From Leptonema illini DSM 21528 (GTDB taxonomy: Bacteria > Spirochaetota > Leptospiria > Leptospirales > Leptonemataceae): 64,000 bases of DNA. Below, piece after piece: positions 19,701-27,951 of the stretch; positions within the stretch are counted from its first letter, which is position 1; every line of letters starts with the position of its first letter. The stretch is taken from positions 3,466,156-3,530,155 of the forward strand of contig NZ_JH597773.1 in assembly GCF_000243335.1 (NCBI RefSeq). Direction: 5' to 3'. The notes under the pieces were generated by a model that saw nothing but the letters and a program-made list of their open reading frames with translations, was not told the origin of the DNA and ran no database searches. Both the position numbers and the translations under genes were made by a program.

Positions 19701-20046
19701 AGTTCGTATCGCCAAGCTGCACGGCCCTGGATAACGTGCTCAGATCGAGGATGACATCGTCCGTTCGCACCTTCAGATTGAAGCGATAATAATCGCCGCT
19801 ACGGAATCGATCCAGATGTTCTTCGATAAAGCGTCGCTCTTTACTCTGTACAAAGTCAAGAGCGCTGCGACCTATCAGAGAAGGAAGATCCACGCCGGGA
19901 ATGGCTCTCGTCGACGCCGGGTTAAAATAGACGATCTGCCATCCCCTGCAGAGTATCAGAGGGACGGGTAGCTGTTCCAGAAAAAACTGCAGATCTTTTT
20001 CGGAATCCCGAAAGTCTGTCAGAAACTGAACAAAACCATCGAGCAC
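16771..20046 (-). CDS. Multi-PAS/GAF GGDEF-EAL cyclic di-GMP protein with degenerate GGDQF site
   Basis: A 1091-residue cytoplasmic signalling protein: PAS-like (20-130), GAF-like (145-285), three further PAS domains (about 300-660), GGDEF (about 670-835) and EAL (about 850-1085). The GGDEF signature is GGDQF (residues 740-744), so the catalytic Glu is Gln and cyclase activity is doubtful; no RxxD inhibitory site precedes it. The EAL domain keeps EAL, EITE, DDFGTG and the AEGVE motif, so it is probably an active c-di-GMP phosphodiesterase. The gene starts two bases after the enoyl-CoA hydratase stop, indicating co-transcription. Confidence 0.92.
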   Translation of the reverse strand: MLDGFVQFLTDFRDSEKDLQFFLEQLPVPLILCRGWQIVYFNPASTRAIPGVDLPSLIGRSALDFVQSKERRFIEEHLDRFRSGDYYRFNLKVRTDDVILDLSTLSRAVQLGDTNYMIIAFQDLSRLSVREKSLFQLVLDTFPLSGRELYGKMMAALTQNYDLDGAAFIEYGKDAKGEDIVLMLAGTLDGEDLQINYYELKNSMAERLRSQGILIVEKDLHIQEPENHFIQLNQFQAFIGVHLKAGEKDLGLYVVSRKPIYDTAGITFVLNICGVRLVSEYTAQQSRIRAEHQERDSRLIIEQSADPMFVLDSRGHILLANNRAVDLTQYSKSELRDFFDLIGAEHRPFFRSFFQKSYGVLNHSNVVLTRKDMTRVYCDLSGVILSDGRIQLNIRDNTEKMLTEIALKQSEEKYRSIFDNASDAIFLSDWKTGRILDCNQSFTRLVGHSRDVILQGTHFDLILESDRSRFRKIFEYLKRKRSLERHPLKFRITIANDRGHYTPIEIAFTLLNKNEHLLVVGIIRDLTASYQAIEEHRKYLQTLSMLQVVVVELDEDLRVRFINNPIPKFGATVGRNLHGIFFPEVASEDFQWYVQITLEELLETRKTKTIRFPNVSNQTGMDWYEAEFVIVRDRNSHSRIRGLIKDVTFEYIVEKQTYFMSNTDMLTSLPNRNRLEEDLFRAILRADRTGKRLAVGFMDLDRFYDVNDLLGHRLGDLAIALFAEKLRSFREIERTLYRWGGDQFVFILENIDDLTSIRRLLNDIREGVREPLTIEEQSLHVTCTVGVSLYPDDAQTIDGLFGQADRALQFGKRNGRFQFLLAQDVARNSGTADRMSIRNRLSHAINNGLIEPYLQPIFDTQTNRVVGMEALARIPDVEGLPKVGPDVFIPVAEDLGIIEELSEVIVTGAVEFQKHLASVGFDLRLSVNLSRRVLYSDRLIDSFHALLEKTGADPKQICLEITETLAMLDIKNASERLHELKKLGFKIAIDDFGTGYSTLGQLYEIPVDELKIDKLFVRRIHTHEGQRIAEAIVSMARALHLEIVAEGVEDLETVNLLRNMGVRYLQGYLFSSPLNREQFEAQLRGGFNAAV

Positions 20047-20048
20047 GG

Positions 20049-20816
20049 TCAGAACTGAGGCTTCTTCTTTTCGACAAAGGCAGACAGACCGAGCGATGGC
20101 TCTTTGCCAGAAAAGAGTTCAGAAAAGACGATGATTTCACGCTCAAGAGCCGCCGTAAGCGGTTGCTCCATTCCGCTGTGAACCAGCCATCGTGCCTGCT
20201 TCTGGGCCTCCGGGCCTTTCTCAAGCATCTTCTGCATCAGCGACTCCGCCAGAGGAAGAAGCTCGGCCTGTTCCACGACGCGATTCACAAGGCGCATTTC
20301 AAGGGCGCGAGTGGCATCGATCTGTTCGCCGGTCAGTATCATTTCAAGGGCGTTACCCATGCCGGCAATGCGCGGCAGACGCTGCGTACCGCCAAACCCG
20401 GGAAGAATACCCAATCCGGTTTCGGGAAGAGCAAGCTTCGCATTCTTCGACGCAATGCGGATATCGCAGGCAAGGGCAAGCTCCATGCCTCCGCCGAGGG
20501 CAAAGCCGTTGATGGCGGCGATGGAAAGCAGATCGGAATTGGCGATCATGTTCATCGTCTTATGACCGCGGCGAGCAAACTCCTCGGCGTCATCCGAAGA
20601 AAAATCCTTCATTTTGACGATGTCGGCTCCGGCACAGAAAGCCTTTTCGCCCGCGCCGGTCAGAATCACCCCGCGGATGGCTCGGTCGGAGGAAAGGTCA
20701 TTGATCGCCGCACGCAGATCGCGCAGCACATCGTCGTTCAGGGCGTTGAGAGCGTCGGGTCGATTGATCTTAACCAGCGCGTAGGCCCCTTTTTTTTCCA
20801 GTTCGATGAATGACAT
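20049..20816 (-). CDS. Enoyl-CoA hydratase/crotonase-family enzyme
   Basis: A 255-residue crotonase. It carries the CoA-binding oxyanion motif FCAGADI (about 64-70), the glycine turn ALGGGMELALACD with the first catalytic Glu, and PETGLGILPGFGGTQRL with the second. Both Glu residues are present, which supports true hydration of trans-2-enoyl-CoA in beta-oxidation. The ATG at 20816 has GAGAGGA seven bases before it; a longer frame from 20858 lacks support. The GGDEF-EAL gene follows after two bases. Confidence 0.92.
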   Translation of the reverse strand: MSFIELEKKGAYALVKINRPDALNALNDDVLRDLRAAINDLSSDRAIRGVILTGAGEKAFCAGADIVKMKDFSSDDAEEFARRGHKTMNMIANSDLLSIAAINGFALGGGMELALACDIRIASKNAKLALPETGLGILPGFGGTQRLPRIAGMGNALEMILTGEQIDATRALEMRLVNRVVEQAELLPLAESLMQKMLEKGPEAQKQARWLVHSGMEQPLTAALEREIIVFSELFSGKEPSLGLSAFVEKKKPQF

Positions 20817-21087
20817 GCTAATCCTCTCTCTGTTTTCTTTCTGATGGCGCACCTGCATAGAACAGGAACCCCGTCTGATGCGTCGCGCAGCCTAATTGCA
20901 GACCTTCACGCAGCAAACGGCTACAGCCTGCTTAGCATTTTCCGTCTGAACTAAGATGCAACCCTTTTTATCCTGCTCGGATTCGAGTACTTTCGATTCA
21001 GCTTCTCGGGGCATTACCGATAGTGAAAGAAGCGGCCGGATTGACAGCGATGGACATAAGATAACGCTGACGGCGCGGGAGGGTCCG

Positions 21088-21882
21088 ATGAGCCTGGTAG
21101 GAGAAATGATCGACCGGTTACGTGCAAGGCTGTTCATCCTCAGGGAGGACTTCGGCCTGCGCTCTATGAAGACGGGCACCGAGGTGGAGGATATGTCCTT
21201 TGCCGAGATATCTCTGCTGCGTGAGATATCGGGCGGAATCGTACCGTTATATGTTAAGATCGGCGGCCCCGAGGCGCGCAACGACATCCGCAACCTGATT
21301 CGTATCGGAGTGGATGGCATCATCGCACCTATGGTCGAATCGCCCTACTCCCTCAAGAACTTCATGGCGACGTTTGAAGAGATCTGCACGGAACGATCGG
21401 CGGCAGGAATCGAGGCGGGTATTAACCTTGAAACGATCACCGGCTACCGTCAGATGCATGAGATCCTCGCCGAGCCGCTCGCCGCCGGATTGCATCAGGT
21501 AACGGCAGCTCGGACCGACCTTTCGGGTTCGATGGGCTTGCACCCCGACGACGACCGCGTTCTCGCCATCTGCGAAGATATCGTGCAGACGTGCCGGGCG
21601 CAGGGCCTCGTCACAAGCGTCGGTGGAGCCATTCATCCGGGAATCATCGAAACGCTTATCGAACGCATCGCCTCGGACCGCGTCAACACGCGGCACATGG
21701 TGCTTTCTTGCCGCGACATGGCAAGAGATCCGAAGCGATCGCTGATGGAGAATCTGCGTTTTGAGATCGATCTCTATCGTGCACTCGGGTCAGATCCGTT
21801 TAACGAGAAACGCGATCTGCATCTCAAGAGATACGAGGTTTTAAGCGAACGTCTGCAGAAGCACGCCCATTTTATTGGTTGA
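21088..21882 (+). CDS. HpcH/HpaI-type aldolase or citrate-lyase-like protein
   Basis: About 264 residues from an ATG with GGGAGGG upstream, the best ribosome-binding site here; a longer frame from 20956 is less likely. The sequence runs as a PEP-mutase-like TIM barrel: LREDFGLRSMKTGTEVEDMSF, then IRIGVDGIIAPMVESPYSL (a Glu in the MVES metal site), INLETITGYRQM and SMGLHPDDDRVL. This pattern matches the HpcH/HpaI aldolase and citrate-lyase beta superfamily. The reaction is not known. The N-terminus is a little shorter than usual. Confidence 0.7.
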   Translation: MSLVGEMIDRLRARLFILREDFGLRSMKTGTEVEDMSFAEISLLREISGGIVPLYVKIGGPEARNDIRNLIRIGVDGIIAPMVESPYSLKNFMATFEEICTERSAAGIEAGINLETITGYRQMHEILAEPLAAGLHQVTAARTDLSGSMGLHPDDDRVLAICEDIVQTCRAQGLVTSVGGAIHPGIIETLIERIASDRVNTRHMVLSCRDMARDPKRSLMENLRFEIDLYRALGSDPFNEKRDLHLKRYEVLSERLQKHAHFIG

Positions 21883-21915
21883 CCTTCACTTCGCTGAAAA
21901 GTGTAACGGGGCGAG

Positions 21916-22704
21916 ATGAACGCTCGCCCGAAAACATCGCGCTGGTTCAACTTTCCTCCGCTACCGGGGCGAAAGCGCGACTACTACCTGCTCTTCTTCG
22001 CCGCCCTTGACATCGTTATTCTGCAGCTCACGCAGTCCTTTGACGTGGTGCTCGGTCGCACCGGTCGGTTTGTCGCCATCGGCTTCGACGTCTTTGTGAT
22101 GACACTGTGGGGCCTTGATCTCATCAGCCGGACATACAATCAGGAAAACAAGCTGGAGTATCTGAAGCGGCACTGGTATGAAGTGGCCGGCATCGTGCCC
22201 TTTCAGATTCTGCGCTTCCTGTTGCTTCTTCGCGGCGTCAAGCTTGCCATCGCCTACTACAAGCTCGGGCGCGCCGATGAACAGTTTTCACGATCTTTAA
22301 CGCGAGAGATTACGTTTCGCTTTCGCGACGTCATCGTTGATACGATCGCCGATGCGGTCTTTCTGCAGTCATTACGCCGTGTCGAAGAGGTGATGGTTCG
22401 CCTCAACTATGCGGACCTTGCTCGCAAGGCCTTTCAGAATCACCAGAAAGAACTCAATGAAGCCGTGAAGCGATCGCTGCTCTCAAAAAGCATGATGGGA
22501 GAGCTGGCCCGCGTTCCGTTCATGCAGGGCTTCGTCGAACGCACCGGCGACGACGTTTCGATGGTCATCAGTGAAATCCTTGAAACCGAGGTATCGGGCG
22601 AGATCATGAAAGAGATCACGCGAGGCATCCTTGCCGAGATGTACGAACGTGTGCAGCGACTCGACGTCGAGCGTATTACGGGCGAGCCTGAGGACGAGAA
22701 ATGA
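21916..22704 (+). CDS. Membrane protein with voltage-sensor-like helices and a long cytoplasmic tail
   Basis: A 262-residue protein with about four hydrophobic helices in the first 125 residues. The fourth (FQILRFLLLLRGVKLA) carries Arg/Lys spaced along it in the manner of an S4 segment. No pore region follows; instead, the last 130 residues form a soluble, charged, probably helical tail. This could be a stand-alone voltage-sensor-type membrane protein, but that is inference from pattern only. It overlaps the acetyltransferase start by four bases (ATGA). Confidence 0.6.
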   Translation: MNARPKTSRWFNFPPLPGRKRDYYLLFFAALDIVILQLTQSFDVVLGRTGRFVAIGFDVFVMTLWGLDLISRTYNQENKLEYLKRHWYEVAGIVPFQILRFLLLLRGVKLAIAYYKLGRADEQFSRSLTREITFRFRDVIVDTIADAVFLQSLRRVEEVMVRLNYADLARKAFQNHQKELNEAVKRSLLSKSMMGELARVPFMQGFVERTGDDVSMVISEILETEVSGEIMKEITRGILAEMYERVQRLDVERITGEPEDEK

Positions 22705-23333
22705 AGTTAACCGATCTTGAAATCCGCCCTGCCCGACCGGGCGACGCCGGCGTCGCCTCGCGACTGATCTATCAGTCGGGTCCCGACGCCTTTCGCTTCG
22801 TTTTCAGCTCTGAAAGTGAGGCGCTACGATTTCTTGAATATGCCTTCGAGCGTAAAGAAGGCGAATTCGGATACGGCTGTCATACCGTCGGCCTGCTTGA
22901 CGGTGTCGTCGTCGCGATTGGCGCCCTGCTCGACGGACGCGAGACTCTCAAAAATACGATTGCCGCCGTAAAGCAGTTCGTCGGTTGCTTCGGTCCGCTT
23001 GGCTGGATTCCCGTCGCCGTTCGCGGCTTGCGTACCGAGGCCGTCATCCAGCCTCCGAAAAAGGGTGAGGTCGCTCTTGTGCATATCACCGTCGAAGAAT
23101 CGCTTCGCGGAAAAGGCATCGGTAAGGCAATCATCGCAAGGCTTCTGGAAGAGGTGAATCGGATGTCTACGGCCGGCGCTCAGTCGCTGCCCGTTCTCGA
23201 CGTCGCCGCTCATAATGCAGGCGCCGAGCACGTCTACACTTCGCTGGGGTTTCGCGTGCAAACAGAGCGGATATCGAAGTTGCGCAATGCTGCCGGCCAT
23301 GTTCCGGCGCATAAGAGAATGATTCGAGCTTGA
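22701..23333 (+). CDS. GNAT-family N-acetyltransferase
   Basis: A 210-residue GNAT protein. Motif A with the acetyl-CoA pyrophosphate loop is [19 protein letters not shown] (about 133-151), followed by [19 protein letters not shown], the usual motif B with its Tyr. The substrate is unknown. The ATGA overlap with the preceding membrane protein gene shows translational coupling, so the two may work together. PurE starts 46 bases downstream. Confidence 0.85.
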   Translation: MKLTDLEIRPARPGDAGVASRLIYQSGPDAFRFVFSSESEALRFLEYAFERKEGEFGYGCHTVGLLDGVVVAIGALLDGRETLKNTIAAVKQFVGCFGPLGWIPVAVRGLRTEAVIQPPKKGEVALVHITVEESLRGKGIGKAIIARLLEEVNRMSTAGAQSLPVLDVAAHNAGAEHVYTSLGFRVQTERISKLRNAAGHVPAHKRMIRA

Positions 23334-23379
23334 GTTCATTTCCGCTTGCCAGCGTCTGCACGAACGGGAAACCGTTTTC

Positions 23380-23889
23380 ATGTCGTCCGTTGCGCCGCTT
23401 GTCGGCCTCATCATGGGAAGCAAATCCGACTGGGAGACCATGAAAGAGGCCGCCCTTCTACTGAAAGAGCTGAGCATTCCGTATGAGGCGCGCATCGTTT
23501 CGGCGCATCGCACGCCCGAATTGATGTTCGAGTATGCGCGCACGGCGGAATCGCGCGGCATCGAGGTCATCATCGCCGGAGCAGGAGGAGCGGCCCATCT
23601 GCCCGGTATGACGGCGACACAGACCATGCTTCCCGTCATCGGCGTGCCCGTGCAGTCGAAGGCGTTAAACGGCATGGATTCGCTTTTATCTATCGTTCAG
23701 ATGCCTGGCGGCGTTCCCGTGGCAACGATGGCCATCGGTACTGCCGGCGCGAAAAACGCCGCTCTGATGGCCGCACGCATGCTGGGCGCAAAGCATCCGC
23801 AGATTCGCGAAGCGGCGCGTTCACACTTCGAACGTCAGCGCGAGGCGGTGCTTGGCGATGCGTTACCCGACCAGGACCAGCTTAGATGA
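23380..23889 (+). CDS. purE: N5-carboxyaminoimidazole ribonucleotide mutase PurE (class I)
   Basis: A 169-residue class I PurE. It shows the [13 protein letters not shown] motif at the start, IVSAHRTPE (with the active-site His) and [13 protein letters not shown], then [27 protein letters not shown]. It converts N5-CAIR to CAIR in de novo purine synthesis. Its stop overlaps the purK start (ATGA), the common bacterial arrangement. Confidence 0.96.
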   Translation: MSSVAPLVGLIMGSKSDWETMKEAALLLKELSIPYEARIVSAHRTPELMFEYARTAESRGIEVIIAGAGGAAHLPGMTATQTMLPVIGVPVQSKALNGMDSLLSIVQMPGGVPVATMAIGTAGAKNAALMAARMLGAKHPQIREAARSHFERQREAVLGDALPDQDQLR

Positions 23890-25085
23890 ATCGTCATATA
23901 TTGCCCGGCTCGACGATCGGCATCATCGGCGGCGGACAGCTCGGTCAGATGATGGCCCATGCGGCGCAGCAGATGGGGTATTATGTATCGGTGCTTGATC
24001 CCGATCCCGATGCTCCGGCCTGTCGCGTCACCGATCGACGCATCATCGGTCGCTATGATGATGCGCGTCACATCGCGCTTCTGCGTCAATCCTGCGACGT
24101 CATCACGTATGAGTTTGAGAACGTCGATCCCGAGCCGCTGCATACTCTGAGCGACGAGGGTTATGCGCTTCATCCGCATCCGAGATCTCTTTTTATTGCG
24201 CGTAATCGATCGCGAGAAAAACGCTTCGCCGAGTCATGTGGCTTTCACTGTGTTCCTTTCGTCGACGGGTTGACGCTTGATCCGGCAGCGCCGCAACAGA
24301 TGCAGAAGATCGTCGAAGCGGCCGTTGCATTCGGCGATAGCATCCTGAAAACGGAAGAAGGCGGCTATGACGGCAAGGGCCAGCTGCCTTTGCGCGATCT
24401 CTCAGAAGAGCAGATTACACAGAGGTTAGCCGAATTTCATACGTCACTCGGCGCGACGTCGGCCGTCCCTGTTGTCTTAGAGAAGCGGATGCAATTTCGC
24501 TTTGAATTCAGCATGATCGCTTCGCGCTTTACCGACGGCAGCTTTCGCATCTTCCCGGCCTTTGAGAACAGCCATCGTAACGGAATCCTGCATCGTACGA
24601 TCTGCCCGGCCGTTCTGCCCGATGAGGAGCTGCAGCACTGCCACGGTTCGATGCGACGCCTGCTCTCTGAGCTCGATTACTTCGGAGTCCTGACCGTTGA
24701 GTTCTTCTTCTCAGAGGACGGACACATCCTGTTTAATGAGATGGCGCCGCGTCCGCATAACTCCGGACATCTTACGATTGAGGGATGCAGCGTCAGTCAG
24801 TTCGAGCAGCACATCCGCTCCATCTGCGGCCTGCCGCCCGGCGAGCCGTCACTTTATCGACCGGCGGGCATGTTAAACATCGTCGCTCCGTATAAACCGA
24901 TCGCAGAGATTGCAGATGCTCTTCTGAAAGAGCGGGATTGCCATCTTCATCTTTACGGCAAAAGGCAAGAGAAGGCAGGACGCAAGATGGGTCATATCAC
25001 CGTGCTTGCCGATTCGCGAGAAGAGCTGGTGGCCCGACTGGACAGAGTGGAAGAGATCGTGTTTGGCCGGATCGAGCGTCTGTAA
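23886..25085 (+). CDS. purK: N5-carboxyaminoimidazole ribonucleotide synthase PurK
   Basis: A 399-residue ATP-grasp enzyme of full length. It begins with the N-terminal [14 protein letters not shown] motif, has the ATP-grasp lysine in [13 protein letters not shown] and the metal-binding ending [22 protein letters not shown]. It makes N5-CAIR from AIR, ATP and bicarbonate. The four-base overlap with purE couples translation of the two subunits of the pathway step. Confidence 0.96.
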   Translation: MNRHILPGSTIGIIGGGQLGQMMAHAAQQMGYYVSVLDPDPDAPACRVTDRRIIGRYDDARHIALLRQSCDVITYEFENVDPEPLHTLSDEGYALHPHPRSLFIARNRSREKRFAESCGFHCVPFVDGLTLDPAAPQQMQKIVEAAVAFGDSILKTEEGGYDGKGQLPLRDLSEEQITQRLAEFHTSLGATSAVPVVLEKRMQFRFEFSMIASRFTDGSFRIFPAFENSHRNGILHRTICPAVLPDEELQHCHGSMRRLLSELDYFGVLTVEFFFSEDGHILFNEMAPRPHNSGHLTIEGCSVSQFEQHIRSICGLPPGEPSLYRPAGMLNIVAPYKPIAEIADALLKERDCHLHLYGKRQEKAGRKMGHITVLADSREELVARLDRVEEIVFGRIERL

Positions 25086-25133
25086 GCGATCGCCTGTCGG
25101 TTCACGTTCGCTGGCTCGATTGGCGCGAGTGCT

Positions 25134-25550
25134 CTACTCTCCTGGCATGATCGCAGGATTCCAAACCACTTCCCATAAATGGCCGTCCGGATCCTGAAAG
25201 TAGCCGGCATAGCCGCCCCAGAACGTCGGCTGAGCGGGTTTCACGACGACGGCGCCGGCCGACTCTGCCTCAGCCATGACCGCATCGACCTCTTCGCGGG
25301 AACGCACATTATGACCGAGTGTGAACTCCGTCGCACTGCGCTCCGCGCTAAGCCCCGTGTCATGCTCGATGCTCTTTCGCGGCCACAGTGCCAGGCGCAA
25401 TCCGGATTGCAGCTCGAAGAAAACGACGGCACCGAATTCAAACTCAGTGCCGATGATGCCATCCGTCATGAGGCCCATCGCCCGATAAAAGCGCAGCGAC
25501 CGTTCAAGGTCGTCTACGCTAAGCGTGATCACAGAAACGGATGGCCGCAT
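25134..25550 (-). CDS. VOC-family (glyoxalase-like) protein
   Basis: A 138-residue VOC-fold protein: ITLSVDDLERSLRFYRAMGL at the start, a variable middle, and the ending GYAGYFQDPDGHLWEVVWNP, with the Glu and the DPDGHLWE motif usual in the family. A dioxygenase, thiol transferase or resistance protein could look the same. It starts nine bases after the stop of the membrane protein gene upstream, so the two are likely in one operon. Confidence 0.85.
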   Translation of the reverse strand: MRPSVSVITLSVDDLERSLRFYRAMGLMTDGIIGTEFEFGAVVFFELQSGLRLALWPRKSIEHDTGLSAERSATEFTLGHNVRSREEVDAVMAEAESAGAVVVKPAQPTFWGGYAGYFQDPDGHLWEVVWNPAIMPGE

Positions 25551-25559
25551 ACGCCTGCC

Positions 25560-26000
25560 TTACGGGAAGAGCGGACGGAACCAGGGAATGCCGACGGCCA
25601 GAACAAGCAGCAGGATCAGCGAGAGGATCATCTGTAGAAAACTGCGACGGGCTCCTTCTTTCTTCGCGGGAATGACTTTAAGAAGATGGGCGAACGCTAC
25701 GGCCACGATCATAAGGGCAATGTGTTCGACGGCAAAGAAGCGGATGTCGGGCGCCTTCATGGCAGCCTTGAAATCGGCGAAGGCGGCGGCCGTAATGGGG
25801 CTCAAGAAGATATAGAGCACAAGGCCGATCAGGAACTGCACGTCATAAACGACGACGTTTGCTCGCACGAGCTTGATATCGCGCTCGCCGGGGCCCGTTT
25901 TCTGAAGCCATGTCATGGCCGAACGGATGAGGATGATTGCAGGAAGCAGAAGTGCGATCCAGCGGAGAAGGTTGTGAAGAGCCAGTGTCATTTCGTACAT
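25560..26000 (-). CDS. Four-helix membrane protein, cytochrome-b-like
   Basis: A 146-residue protein with four hydrophobic helices (about 6-26, 45-67, 88-108 and 120-140). Conserved-looking His residues sit in or near helices (H9, EH around 92 and AH around 103), reminiscent of the small proteins annotated cytochrome B in Bacteroidetes. Heme binding is inference. The start is 182 bases from the divergent ATPase gene. Confidence 0.55.
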   Translation of the reverse strand: MYEMTLALHNLLRWIALLLPAIILIRSAMTWLQKTGPGERDIKLVRANVVVYDVQFLIGLVLYIFLSPITAAAFADFKAAMKAPDIRFFAVEHIALMIVAVAFAHLLKVIPAKKEGARRSFLQMILSLILLLVLAVGIPWFRPLFP

Positions 26001-26181
26001 CGCTGACAGGATAGCGAAATCGCGATCACAGGGCGACTCAAAATGCTCAAGAGTGCAGACGGGCCTCTATATATTCCTTGTGCCGGGGACAGAGGAGCTG
26101 TAAGAACGGCTTGCGAGCTGAATTCGGCCCGGCCTACTGGTCTTCTACGCGCGGGCCGACCGGAAGTATAGAGGGACTGAG

Positions 26182-27294
26182 ATGCTGGAAAGACTGTATG
26201 TGCACAACTACCGATGCTTTGAGAATTTCGAGCTCAACCTGACAGGTCTTTCCTCTGCGCTTCTCATTGGTCGAAACGGCGCAGGAAAGTCTACAGTATT
26301 GTCCGTTCTGGAGATATTTCAGAAGATCGGCCGGGGAACTAACCGCGTTGGGGAACTCGTCAAGTCAAAGGACTTTTCTCGCGCTCAGCGCGGTCTGCCC
26401 ATGCGATTTGAGCTGGAGGCAAAGCTTGCAGGTCAGGTATTTAAATATACGCTGTTACTCGAGCTACCGGAAAATTTTCAAGAACTACGGGTGTCTGAAG
26501 AAAGTTTACATATTAATGGGCATCCGATCTATGATCGAAAAAAGGCAACGGTCATACTGTCAAAGCGCCCCGGCGAAATAACAGAGTTTAACATTGACTG
26601 GCATCTCATCGCCTTGCCTGTCGTGCAGACGGAGAAAGACGGAAAAGGCCCTTTGAATAATTTCCGAGAGTGGCTCGGGCGGATGCTTATTCTCTCTCCG
26701 TTTCCAGCAACCATTAAAGGGGAATCCAGCGAAGAGACTCTGAAGCCGATTAAATGGGGATTGAATCTTGCCGATTGGCTGTCAGGCCTTCTGCTCCATC
26801 ACCCAAAATCCTACAGTATTATCGAGGACTATTTAAGGCAGGTCATACCGGATTTCAGTGAGTTCAGGAATGAGCCGACAGGCAAGGATTCGCGAAACCT
26901 GATTATTGTCTTCTCTTCTGAGAACAAAAAACTCACTCTCGATTTCAAGGATCTTTCTGATGGAGAGAAATGCTTTTTTCTGTCGGCCGTTGTTCTTGCC
27001 GCCAATGAGACTTATGGGCCGTTATTCTGCTTCTGGGATGAACCGGATAATTACCTTTCCATGTCTGAAGTCGGTCATTTCATTATAGAGCTCCGCCGCT
27101 CCTTTGCCAGGAACGGCGGTCAGATCATTGCCACTTCACATAATCAGGAAACAATCCTGAAATTTTCAGATGAGAATACGCTGGTTCTCGACCGCAAAAG
27201 TCATCTGGAACCCACAAGGGTAAAGACGTTGAAAGAAATTGATATAGAAGGAGACCTGCTGACCTCTCTCGTAACGGGCGATCTGCGCCTATGA
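26182..27294 (+). CDS. AAA_21/OLD-like ABC-type ATPase, first half of a two-gene module
   Basis: A 370-residue SMC/ABC-like ATPase. The P-loop GRNGAGKST lies at 30-38, the signature LSDGEK at 258-263, Walker B with the catalytic Glu at D286-E287 (FCFWDEPDN) and the H-loop SHNQE with H320. The body resembles the ATPase subunits of RloA, AbiL-type and PARIS-type phage-defence modules rather than transporters, since no membrane or substrate domain is present. It overlaps the following gene by four bases (ATGA) and is AT-richer than its neighbours, fitting later acquisition. The family is clear; the defence role is inference. Confidence 0.8.
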   Translation: MLERLYVHNYRCFENFELNLTGLSSALLIGRNGAGKSTVLSVLEIFQKIGRGTNRVGELVKSKDFSRAQRGLPMRFELEAKLAGQVFKYTLLLELPENFQELRVSEESLHINGHPIYDRKKATVILSKRPGEITEFNIDWHLIALPVVQTEKDGKGPLNNFREWLGRMLILSPFPATIKGESSEETLKPIKWGLNLADWLSGLLLHHPKSYSIIEDYLRQVIPDFSEFRNEPTGKDSRNLIIVFSSENKKLTLDFKDLSDGEKCFFLSAVVLAANETYGPLFCFWDEPDNYLSMSEVGHFIIELRRSFARNGGQIIATSHNQETILKFSDENTLVLDRKSHLEPTRVKTLKEIDIEGDLLTSLVTGDLRL

Positions 27295-27779
27295 GCGTAA
27301 ACGCCTATGAACCTCATCTAATCATCATCCCTGAAGATGATGCGACCAGACAGCTTGCCGTAGGGTTTACACTGATCACTGATTTTCCCCGTAGAATCGA
27401 CATCAGACAACCGGAGGGTGGGTGGACAAAAGTCGTCCAGCGATGTCTGGAAGACTACTGCCCGTCCATGAACAGTTTTCCGGAAAGAAAGATACTTCTG
27501 CTCGTGGACTTTGACGGCAATCCTTCGGCTCGCCGAGATCTCTTAAAGAGTCAGCTTCCTGAGGGCCTCCAGGAACGGGTTTACGTTATCGGCGTTTCGA
27601 GTGAGGCAGAAGACCTGAAACGCCGCTGCAACCATAAATCTTTTGAAGTGATCGGCGAGGATCTTGCCAGGGAATGCTCCTCTCAAACACATAACCTCTG
27701 GAAAGACGAGCTCCTCTCGAACAATCAGGCGGAAATTGAGCGCTTTGATAGAGATGTACGTCCGTTTCTCTTCAGATAG
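27291..27779 (+). CDS. TOPRIM-like effector candidate paired with the AAA ATPase
   Basis: A 162-residue protein. The pattern IIIPEDDATRQL (E15), then LLVDFDGN (D73-x-D75) and VYVIGVSSEAEDL (103-109) resembles the Glu/DxD layout of TOPRIM-fold nucleases such as those paired with ATPases in AbiL/RloB and PARIS systems. It does not match them closely enough to name a family. Start overlaps the ATPase stop (ATGA), so translation is coupled. The protein is shorter than RloB-like partners. Confidence 0.55.
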   Translation: MSVNAYEPHLIIIPEDDATRQLAVGFTLITDFPRRIDIRQPEGGWTKVVQRCLEDYCPSMNSFPERKILLLVDFDGNPSARRDLLKSQLPEGLQERVYVIGVSSEAEDLKRRCNHKSFEVIGEDLARECSSQTHNLWKDELLSNNQAEIERFDRDVRPFLFR

Positions 27780-27951
27780 TCCGAGCTATAGCCCCCACCT
27801 TTCTCATCCCGCTCCCGCCTGGGAATATGATTGTGTCTTTGACTTCCGATAAAAAAATCGACCCCGAACAAGCCTTCTTCTTTAAAAGAGGAATCCGTCA
27901 TTAAACGGGTTCAGAACAAGAGGCGAGAAATCATCCCAGAAACACTGAATT

